The notes beneath the pieces are model-generated. The model had not been told where the DNA came from, searched no databases, and saw nothing but the letters and a program-made list of their open reading frames with translations. Shown here one piece after another: positions 7,332 through 13,744 of a stretch of DNA of 16,217 nucleotides. Source of the stretch: Verrucomicrobiales bacterium (GTDB lineage: Bacteria; Verrucomicrobiota; Verrucomicrobiia; Verrucomicrobiales; Akkermansiaceae); assembly GCA_002729295.1 (NCBI GenBank), contig PBTU01000023.1, positions 1 to 16,217 of the forward strand, in the 5' to 3' direction. A program made the translations under genes and the position numbers. Positions within the stretch are counted from its first letter, which is position 1, and each line of letters begins with the position of its first letter.

Positions 7332-8349
7332 TTTGTCGCCCATTGGAAAATTCATTCATTCATTGGCCGTGCTTTTGAAGAGCGCGGCCTGTTTGTGTCT
7401 GGGCACGACCTCTTTGTTTGCCCAGAAAGGGGGAGAGGCTGAGAAAACGAGACAGTATTTTTCGGAGCCACATCTGGGGACAATCGTTCAGATCGTATTT
7501 TATTCGGAGGACAAGGAGCATTCGCAAAAGTTGGCGAAACAATGCTTTGAGCGGATCGAGAAGCTGAACAGAATCTTCTCAAATTATCTTCCTGATAGCG
7601 AAGTCTCCCAACTTTGTGCCAAACCGGTTAAAGTAGCCTGCAAGGTGAGCGATGATCTCTTCGAGGTCATTGCACAAGCTCAGGAAATTTCAGCCGCCAC
7701 CGGTGGGGCTTTCGATATCACCCTGGGGCGCGTGACCCGCAAGTGGCGTGAGAAAAAGCTGTCCCAAGAAAAAGCCACCGTTAGGGAAAGTCAGGCCACC
7801 TACCAAGATGTTGTTCTCAATCCGGGGGCCAAAAGTGTTTTGCTCCGTCAGACTTTGAAAATCGATCTCGGAGGAATCGCGAAAGGATACATCGCGGATC
7901 AATTGATGGTAATTCTCAAGAAAGCCGGGATTAAACAGGCTGCGGTGATTATTGGAGGAGAGATGGTGTTCACCGAAGCGCCTCCCGGAAAAGCTGGTTG
8001 GACTGTGGGCATCGAGCGTCCGTCGCATCAGGTGCTCGGTATGTTGAAGCTCAGCAATATTGCGCTCTCGACGTCGGGGGACAGCTACCAGTTCTTCGAG
8101 AAGGACGGTGTGCGCCACGCCCACTTGATTGATCCTTTTAATAGAAAGCCGAAGACAGATCGCCGCAATGTCACCATCCTTGCCCGGTCAGCAATGTTAG
8201 CCGATGCTTGGGCTACCGCGTTGCGAGTTTCCGCTCCCGAGGCCGCGCTGAAACTAGCCAAAGAAGAGAAAGAGATCGAAGCTGTTTTTATCCCATTCGG
8301 GAAGCCAGCAGCTTCCACTGCAGGCTTTCCCAAATTGATGAAACCTTAA
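7324..8349 (+). CDS. apbE: FAD:protein FMN transferase (ApbE family)
   Basis: The product is 341 residues. The ATG at 7324 overlaps the preceding stop by 8 bp; an ATG at 7282 would extend it deep into the SUMF1 gene and ahead of the export signal. The N-terminal signal covers about residues 1-33 (IHSLAVLLKSAACLCLGTTSLFAQ); a lipobox is not convincing. Family motifs are all present: GGAFDITLG, KIDLGGIAKGYIAD (from about 179), IGGEMVF, STSGDSYQFF, HLIDP (267-271) and the metal-site segment ADAWATAL (293-300). ApbE enzymes use FAD to attach FMN covalently to Ser/Thr of target proteins outside the cytoplasm. No obvious flavinylation motif of the [ST]GA[ST] type was found in the other proteins read here, so the target may lie elsewhere. 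It is the last gene of the rightward operon. Confidence 0.93.
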   Translation: MTSLSPIGKFIHSLAVLLKSAACLCLGTTSLFAQKGGEAEKTRQYFSEPHLGTIVQIVFYSEDKEHSQKLAKQCFERIEKLNRIFSNYLPDSEVSQLCAKPVKVACKVSDDLFEVIAQAQEISAATGGAFDITLGRVTRKWREKKLSQEKATVRESQATYQDVVLNPGAKSVLLRQTLKIDLGGIAKGYIADQLMVILKKAGIKQAAVIIGGEMVFTEAPPGKAGWTVGIERPSHQVLGMLKLSNIALSTSGDSYQFFEKDGVRHAHLIDPFNRKPKTDRRNVTILARSAMLADAWATALRVSAPEAALKLAKEEKEIEAVFIPFGKPAASTAGFPKLMKP

Positions 8350-8478
8350 CAGAGATTGACGTTGAAAGTTCTTTGGACTGAAGGTCTACCTCATAAGCCT
8401 TCTCTTGTCATATGGACCTTTGGTCCCTCATATTGTCTTGCTGGGAGGGCTCCGGCGCTGAGAAACTCAGCTAGGTGA
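8350..8478. other. Convergent intergenic gap with two small stem-loops
   Basis: The gap lies between the ends of the rightward apbE operon and the leftward DUF1501 gene. It contains GGACC-ttt-GGTCC (8414-8426) and GCTGAG-aaa-CTCAGC (8457-8471). Neither is followed by a clear T tract on either strand, so they are at best weak candidates for bidirectional transcription ends. Nothing else is recognised. Confidence 0.35.
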
Positions 8479-9900
8479 CTACGCGAGAATTTCCTCAATG
8501 ACGTGACCGTGCACGTCGGTGAGGCGGCGGTCGATGCTGTCTTTGCGGAAGGTGAGTTGTTCGTGGTCGAGGCCGAGTTGGTGGAGGATGGTGGCATGGA
8601 TATCGTAGACCTGGGTGGGGTTTTTTCGGTCGGCGGGTTTGTAGCCCCATTGGTCGCTTTCGCCGTGAGAGATTCCGCCTTTGATTCCTCCGCCGGCGAG
8701 CCAGTTGGTGAAGACGTGGGGGTTGTGGTCGCGGCCTTTGCTGCCTTGGGTCGAAGGCATGCGGCCGAATTCGGTGGTCCAGAGGATAATGGTGTCGTCG
8801 AGCATGCCGCGTTGCTTGAGGTCCTTGATCAAAGCGGCGGCTCCGATGGCCATGCCGCGTGAGAGCGGGCCGTGATCGCGTCCAATGTCCTCGTGGCTGT
8901 CCCAATTGCGCCGTGGGAAGCCGTTGTCATTACCCGACCAGACTTGCACAAAGCGGACGCCGCGTTCGAGGAGGCGGCGGGCGGCGAGGCATTTGCGACC
9001 AAAGTAGTCGGCTTCCTCCTTCCAGTTGATTTCCTTGGGCCAGGATCGGCCGTCGGGTTCCAGGCCATACATCTTTCGGATGTAGTCGGGTTCCCTGGAG
9101 ATGTCCAAAGCCTCGGGCGCGGCGAGCTGCATGCGGGCCGCGAGTTCGTAGCTTTTGATTCGGGCGTCGAGGCGGGAATCGGATGCGCGTTGTGCGAAGT
9201 GCTCGCTGTTTAGTTTGGCAAGAAGTCGTCCGGCATCGGTCTCGGCTTGTGGTGTGAGGTAAGCGGCGCTTTCGGGTGCGTTGAGATGGGTGATGGGCTC
9301 CTTGGTGCCAGGGCGAATGATCGTTCCCTGATTGACAGCAGGGAGGAAGGCGGAAGACCAATTCTTGGGCCCGTTAGAAGCGAATCCGCGGTGGTCAGGC
9401 AGGACGACGAAGGTGGGGAGGTTGTCGTTCATGCTGCCGAGCCCATAGCTGACCCAAGAGCCCATGCCGGGGAAGCCGGGGCGGTCGAAGCCGGTGGCTT
9501 GCAGGTAGGTAGCCTGACTGTGCACGCCGGTTTTTCCTGTCAGGTTGTGGATGAAAGCGATGTCATCGACGACCTCGCCCAGCGGGGCCACGGTTTCGCC
9601 GAGCATCTTTCCGCTCCGGCCGTGAGGTGAGAATTCCCAGACGGGTTTCTTCCAAGGACCGAGACCGTTTTGAAAGGCTTCGACGTGTTCGCCGAAGTCG
9701 GATTTCTCGCCGTGTCGTTTGATGAGCTCGGGCTTGAAGTCGAAGAGATCGAGATGGCTGGCGGCGCCACTCATGAAGAGTTGGACGACGCGTTTGGCTT
9801 TGGGCTGAAACTGCGCTTCTTGTCCCATCATCGAGGCGAGCGCAATTCCGCCGAGGCCGCCGCCGGATTGCCAAAGAAAGTCGCGTCTTGTTGTGAGCAT
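8479..9900 (-). CDS. DUF1501 family exported protein
   Basis: The product is 473 residues. The ATG at 9900 was chosen because it begins directly with a Tat-like signal (MLTTRRDFLWQSGGGLGGIALASMMG, RR at 5-6) and lies 4 bp after the stop of the upstream DUF1549/DUF1553 gene. DUF1501 features include GAASHLDLFDFKPEL near the N-terminus, GVHSQATYLQATGF, ERGVRFVQVWSG, NWDSHEDIGRDHGPLSRGM, and TTEFGRMPSTQGSKGRDHN (E377, H392). DUF1501 belongs to the alkaline phosphatase/sulfatase superfamily by fold, but its reaction is not established. It is almost always encoded next to a PSCyt2/PSD1 protein in Planctomycetes and Verrucomicrobia, as here. Export by Tat suggests a cofactor or metal loaded before export (inference). 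Confidence 0.93.
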   Translation of the reverse strand: MLTTRRDFLWQSGGGLGGIALASMMGQEAQFQPKAKRVVQLFMSGAASHLDLFDFKPELIKRHGEKSDFGEHVEAFQNGLGPWKKPVWEFSPHGRSGKMLGETVAPLGEVVDDIAFIHNLTGKTGVHSQATYLQATGFDRPGFPGMGSWVSYGLGSMNDNLPTFVVLPDHRGFASNGPKNWSSAFLPAVNQGTIIRPGTKEPITHLNAPESAAYLTPQAETDAGRLLAKLNSEHFAQRASDSRLDARIKSYELAARMQLAAPEALDISREPDYIRKMYGLEPDGRSWPKEINWKEEADYFGRKCLAARRLLERGVRFVQVWSGNDNGFPRRNWDSHEDIGRDHGPLSRGMAIGAAALIKDLKQRGMLDDTIILWTTEFGRMPSTQGSKGRDHNPHVFTNWLAGGGIKGGISHGESDQWGYKPADRKNPTQVYDIHATILHQLGLDHEQLTFRKDSIDRRLTDVHGHVIEEILA

Positions 9901-9904
9901 GATT

Positions 9905-12505
9905 CTAGTCCACGTAGGAAAATTCGCTGAGGTTGAAAATAATCCGGCAGGTCGCGGGGAGGCCGTGTTTCTTTTGATAGGCTTCGAACAAGACGCGTTC
10001 ATCGGTGGTGATATGGCGTCCAAGGGTGAGTCGGATGGCGGTACCGATGGGATCTGGTTGGATGGCGATCTTTGCGGCGAAGTGTTCAGCCATGCGCACC
10101 ATGAATTTGTTGTTCATGAGAGCGAGAGCTTGGAGGGCGGTGGTGGTTTCACCCCGTCGGTCGACGTGTAAAGAGGGGTCTGCGCAGTCGAGGGCGTCCA
10201 TGAAGGGTTGTGGCTGGGATCGGACGAGAAAGCGATAGATCGAGCGACGGTGTGTCGCGGCGTTGTCGGGATCGGCTTTGTTGTATTTATAATGCGGAGA
10301 ATGCTGGGGCTTCTCGATGATGAAATCCTGAAAAGAGGGCCCGCCCATTTTGAAATCCATTTTTCCGGCGACGATAAGAACGCTGTCGCGGATGGACTCG
10401 GCATCGAGGCGGCGACGGTTTTGCCGCCAGAGGAATTTGTTTGAGTTGTCGATGGCGGAGTTGGAGGAGGAGTGGAGCGAGCTTTGTTTGTAGGTGTCGC
10501 TGTTGAGAATGATTCGGTGGAGGGATTTCATCGAGCCTCCCCCGTCGCGGAATTCCACGGCAAGCCAGTCGAGGAGTTCGGGGTGCGAAGGCTTCTCGCC
10601 GATTTGGCCGAAGTCGTTGGCGGTTTCAACGAGGCCGGTGCCGAAGTGGTATTGCCAGATACGGTTGACGATGCTGCGCCAGGTGAGGGTGTTGTCGGGA
10701 TGAGTGATCCAATTGGCGAGGGCGACGCGGCGGTCGCCTTCGGTGTGGTCTTTTGGGAGGTCGAATTGATCCATGCCCACAACGATGCCGGGAACGGGAT
10801 TGGGAGGGACTTTGTCGAGGGGCTGGGTGACGTCGCCGCGATCGAGAATGTGAATATCACGTGGTTGGCCGTTGAGATGGCCGCGTCCGATGAAGTTACC
10901 TTTTCCAGTGTGTACGGCACCGACGTAAGCGAGGCGGGGTTTGGGAAGGGCGGAAAGTTCTTTGGTCAGGGCTTCGACTTTTTGGCGGCCGGTTTTGATC
11001 TTCGCAAGCTCCTTGGCGGCGACATTTTTGAGGAATTCGTCGCGCTTGGCGACAAGCCATGCGAGATCGGTGTTGGGGTCGGCGGGAGGTCCGTCGATGA
11101 GATTGGTGCGGCCCCAGCGCGGGAGGGCTTCGATGGAATCGAGCGCGGTGACTTTCTTGACCGGGACTTGTTTTCCATCGCTGGTGACGGTCATTTCATC
11201 GAGAGCGAAAATCCAATTGTTAGTGAGAGGTTTGCCTTTGTGTCGACGGCTCCAGAGTTTGGTGGCGGTAAAGCGGATATATCGGCTGACGCTGCTTTTT
11301 CCTTCGAATATAACAGGCTGACTGCCGGGACGGGGATGATCATTTTCCTGGAAGTCGGCGAGAATGGCAGATCTGGAAAAGTCAGCTTTGTTGGAGGCTT
11401 CGACCTTAAAGCGATGAGGAAAGCCAAAGTCATCAAAGCCGTATTCGCGAGCACCGAGAATTTCAATGCGGGCGATGGGCATGGATTTCCCGAGGTCGAG
11501 TTGAACCCATTTGACCGTGTCTTGTTTGTTGGAGACCTGACTGTGATAGCCGAGGTGATCTTTTCCGGATGACTTGCGGAGCTTGGTAATTTTAACGTCG
11601 AGCTTTTTTATCTCGGGAGTCTTGATTTTCTCGAGTGCTTTTTCGGCGTTCGCGAGACTGATTTTTCGGGTTCTTTGGTCCTTTTGGAGAGCGGCTCGTT
11701 TATCGGCGACGGCTGGATCGAGGTCGTATTCGCGATTGGTGCGGTCAAGAGCAGCGAAGACGGCTTGCAGGGAATAGTAATCCCTCATGCTCACTGGGTC
11801 GGCCTTATGATCGTGGCATTGGGCGCACTGCGCGGTGAGTGAACAAAAGGTGGTTATGGTGGCTGTGACCATGTCGTCGCGGTCGAGATGGCGGGCCACC
11901 TTGCCGTCGATTTTGCTTTCGGGAACTTCCTCGTGCCCGATGAGATCCCAGGGGCCGGTTGAGAGGAATCCCGTCGCGACAATACCATCTTCAGAATGCG
12001 GCCAGAGGATGTCTCCGGCGATCTGTTCACGCACGAAGCGAGAGTATGGTTTATCCTCGTTGAAGGAGCGTATGACGTAGTCGCGGTATGGCCAGGCATG
12101 GGGGCGGGGTTGGTCTTTATCGTATCCGTGGCTCTCGCCGTAGTGCACGACATCGAGCCAATGCCGGGCCCATCGTTCGCCATAGCGAGGCGAGGCGAGG
12201 AGTTCGTCGACGAGATCGGAGTAGGACTCGGGGCGCGTGTCTTTTAGGAAAGCCTCGAGTCGTTTGGGCGAAAGAGGAATTCCCCAAAGATCGTAGGCGA
12301 GGCGACGGGCGAGAGTGCGTTTGTCGGCGGTCTTCGCCGGAGTGAGATTGAGGGTGATCTGCTTCTCCCGAATGAAGCGGTCGATGGAATTCGCTTCGGA
12401 TCTCTCAGGGAGTTCAGGTCGGGAGAGTTTTTTCAGTGACCACCAAGTCGGCTCTGCGGCATTGGTCAGGGCAGAGCAAATGAAGAGGAGAAAGACGAAT
12501 CGCAC
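9905..12505 (-). CDS. DUF1549 (PSCyt2) - discoidin-like - DUF1553 (PSD1) exported protein
   Basis: The product is 866 residues, reading from a GTG at 12505; no in-frame ATG precedes it. A Sec signal (MRFVFLLFICSALTNAA) leads into DUF1549 at about 36-255, with RRLAYDLWGIP, SPRYGERWARHWLDVVHYGES and CAQCHDHKADP (C227, C230, H231), a possible haem c or metal site. A Lys-rich, probably coiled-coil stretch covers about 265-312. A discoidin/F5-8C-like beta domain lies at about 315-446 (KWVQLDLGKS, RYIRFTATKLW). DUF1553 occupies about 589-845 (RRVALANWITHPDN, SIVNRIWQYHFGTGLVET, RRRLDAESIRDSVL, ALALMNN). The separate N-terminal cytochrome domain (PSCyt1) found in many relatives is absent. The discoidin domain suggests glycan binding. 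The biochemical activity of the family is unknown. It is followed 4 bp later by DUF1501. Confidence 0.92.
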   Translation of the reverse strand: MRFVFLLFICSALTNAAEPTWWSLKKLSRPELPERSEANSIDRFIREKQITLNLTPAKTADKRTLARRLAYDLWGIPLSPKRLEAFLKDTRPESYSDLVDELLASPRYGERWARHWLDVVHYGESHGYDKDQPRPHAWPYRDYVIRSFNEDKPYSRFVREQIAGDILWPHSEDGIVATGFLSTGPWDLIGHEEVPESKIDGKVARHLDRDDMVTATITTFCSLTAQCAQCHDHKADPVSMRDYYSLQAVFAALDRTNREYDLDPAVADKRAALQKDQRTRKISLANAEKALEKIKTPEIKKLDVKITKLRKSSGKDHLGYHSQVSNKQDTVKWVQLDLGKSMPIARIEILGAREYGFDDFGFPHRFKVEASNKADFSRSAILADFQENDHPRPGSQPVIFEGKSSVSRYIRFTATKLWSRRHKGKPLTNNWIFALDEMTVTSDGKQVPVKKVTALDSIEALPRWGRTNLIDGPPADPNTDLAWLVAKRDEFLKNVAAKELAKIKTGRQKVEALTKELSALPKPRLAYVGAVHTGKGNFIGRGHLNGQPRDIHILDRGDVTQPLDKVPPNPVPGIVVGMDQFDLPKDHTEGDRRVALANWITHPDNTLTWRSIVNRIWQYHFGTGLVETANDFGQIGEKPSHPELLDWLAVEFRDGGGSMKSLHRIILNSDTYKQSSLHSSSNSAIDNSNKFLWRQNRRRLDAESIRDSVLIVAGKMDFKMGGPSFQDFIIEKPQHSPHYKYNKADPDNAATHRRSIYRFLVRSQPQPFMDALDCADPSLHVDRRGETTTALQALALMNNKFMVRMAEHFAAKIAIQPDPIGTAIRLTLGRHITTDERVLFEAYQKKHGLPATCRIIFNLSEFSYVD

Positions 12506-12540
12506 CGAAAATATTACGCAAATTTTAGCTAGTTTGTATC
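12506..12540 (-). promoter_or_regulatory. AT-rich putative promoter of the DUF1549/DUF1553 operon
   Basis: On the minus strand the sequence just before the GTG at 12505 contains TAAAAT and TAATAT (12516-12511). The second is a good -10 box only 5 nt from the start codon, which would put the transcript start at about the GTG. No convincing -35 box or Shine-Dalgarno sequence was found. This is a low-confidence call based on local AT-richness and position. Confidence 0.3.
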
Positions 12541-12899
12541 ACCTTGCCCATCATTTCGTGGGGGAGTTCGTCTGGGCTTTGATTGGTGATCTCAACGGTC
12601 GAGGTCGGTTTGGAATGGTCGGCCCTTCCCCAGGCTTCAAGCTGCTTTCTATTCCGGATGCTCCTTCAGTAAATCTGCCACCAAATAAAAGCCGGGGTAG
12701 CTTTTTTCTTCGCGGACTTTTTTGACGCTTGTTGGAGTGATGACGGAGGCTTTGTTACCGAAGGTGTTTCTGACGAAGGTGAGGACGGCGGAGATTTCTT
12801 CGTCGGAGAGCATTTTGAGGGACGATCAGGATTTTCATGGAGAGGAGCAAGGAGAACCTTTTGGTAGGGAACGGATCACACTCGATTCATCTTCAGAGA
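12526..12899. other. Non-genic stretch around the cytochrome remnant
   Basis: Apart from the cytochrome remnant and the AT-rich segment before the DUF1549 start, no gene is recognised here. A second minus-strand frame is open from about 12662 to a TAA at 12525 (ending SPDELPHEMMGKVIQTS) but has no sensible start codon and no family I recognise. The segment 12826-12899 between the remnant and the Mpv17-like stop holds nothing identifiable. Confidence 0.4.
12649..12825 (-). pseudogene. C-terminal remnant of a c-type cytochrome domain
   Basis: An open stretch follows a TGA at 12828-12826 and reads SSLKM before LSDEEISAVLTFVRNTFGNK and then KVREEKSYPGFYLVADLLKEHPE to a TAG at 12649. An ATG lies at 12813, giving 54 residues. 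LSDEEIxAVLTxVRNxFGNKA is the typical last helix of the monohaem cytochrome c domains attached to PVC and Bacteroidetes dehydrogenases, and the protein ends where such domains normally end. The CxxCH motif and everything upstream are missing; the 75 bp between this stretch and the Mpv17-like gene hold no recognisable cytochrome sequence. It is most simply a deletion remnant. Translation as a 54-residue peptide cannot be excluded. Confidence 0.6.
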
Positions 12900-13625
12900 T
12901 CAAGATGGATCCACTTCCTCTTTTGGAACAGCGCGCTGTTCGCTCATCCAGGTGAAGATGATGACCCAGAGCGCGAGGGCGAGGGCGAAGAGGGGAATTT
13001 GCAAGAGAGGAGGAAGGCAGTAGAGGATGGTGACTACGGGGATCCAGACTCCCCAGGTGGCGACGAGGGTTGGAATGACGGTTTGGCGGTAGTAGCGGGC
13101 GGTGAAGAAAAGGTGGATTCCACGAAGCGGGAAGCCGGCATTTTTCCAGTCGTAGGCCCACGAGTTGACCGGGGCGGCGAAGCAGGGGTTGAAGACGAAT
13201 TGGTCGATGAGGACTTTGATGGCAACTACCTCGAAGGTGATCTCGGAGCCGAACCATTCTGCTTGTTGACGATAGAGGAAGTCGACGAGAGCACCGGACC
13301 AGGACCAGTGGAAGGCGGCGAAAAGAAAGTTGCCGAGGTTGGCACGCGTGACTTTTCTTTTCTGGAAAATGATGATTCGCATGAGCTCGGGAATGACAGC
13401 TCCGGCGATGATGGACGCGACGATGGAGTAGCCATACCCCCAACGCGATTTGAGGTCGGCGAGTTGGTTGAGGAGCTCGGCGGTGGGCGGATAGAAGTAA
13501 TATCCCAGCAGGAGCGAGAGCATGATGGCCTGCAGAATCAATCCGGGGATGAGATTAGCTCGGGCGGCACGGAGCCCGGCAGCCCAGGGAGCTTCCTTTC
13601 TCTCATGGATCACGAATTCCGACAC
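12900..13625 (-). CDS. Mpv17/PMP22-like integral membrane protein
   Basis: The product is 241 residues from a GTG at 13625; the reading frame is closed by a TGA about 40 bp upstream and contains no ATG there. Hydrophobic segments fall at about 26-45, 66-87, 98-115 and 195-228. The C-terminal half resembles the Mpv17/PMP22 family: KVLIDQFVFNP (137-147, D141-Q142), an IPTLVATWGVWIPV segment with WxxW at 191-194, and a final hydrophobic helix ending WMSEQ (226-230), as in the W-x-x-x-L-S ending of the family. In eukaryotes these proteins sit in mitochondrial or peroxisomal membranes and form small channels; bacterial members are uncharacterised. It seems to be a single-gene unit. No Shine-Dalgarno sequence is visible. 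No functional link to the neighbours is evident. The family call is by motif only. Confidence 0.72.
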   Translation of the reverse strand: MSEFVIHERKEAPWAAGLRAARANLIPGLILQAIMLSLLLGYYFYPPTAELLNQLADLKSRWGYGYSIVASIIAGAVIPELMRIIIFQKRKVTRANLGNFLFAAFHWSWSGALVDFLYRQQAEWFGSEITFEVVAIKVLIDQFVFNPCFAAPVNSWAYDWKNAGFPLRGIHLFFTARYYRQTVIPTLVATWGVWIPVVTILYCLPPLLQIPLFALALALWVIIFTWMSEQRAVPKEEVDPS

Positions 13626-13744
13626 GTTGGGAATCTGGGGGGAAGTGGTGACGCTGGCAATGCGATATCACCGGGGGTGCTTTCAGACTTCTAGCGAATA
13701 AGTTACTGGGTGATTCAAGTCGGTCGAGCGACAGGATGTCTCGG
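13626..13744. other. Intergenic gap between the double-esterase and Mpv17-like genes
   Basis: This 119-bp stretch should contain the end of the esterase transcript and the promoter of the Mpv17-like gene. A weak stem GTCG/CGAC around 13718-13732 is visible without a T tract. No clear promoter boxes were found. Confidence 0.3.

Noticed and set aside
8414..8471. Two stem-loops as rho-independent terminators
   Set aside because: The stems are 5 and 6 bp and lack T tracts on either strand; kept only as a weak note on the convergent gap.
10472..11572. A 366-codon plus-strand open frame inside the DUF1549/DUF1553 gene
   Set aside because: It lies entirely antisense to a gene with clear domain motifs, shows no recognisable domain or export signal, and is the kind of long antisense frame expected opposite a C-rich coding strand.
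12687..12708. AAAAGC-cggggta-GCTTTTTT stem resembling a plus-strand terminator
   Set aside because: No plus-strand gene precedes it, and the bases encode part of the cytochrome remnant on the minus strand.
12837..13694. A 285-codon plus-strand open frame opposite the Mpv17-like gene
   Set aside because: The translation is low-complexity and acidic (GEGEEG and GGEEK runs), with no domain; the opposite strand gives a membrane protein with family motifs.
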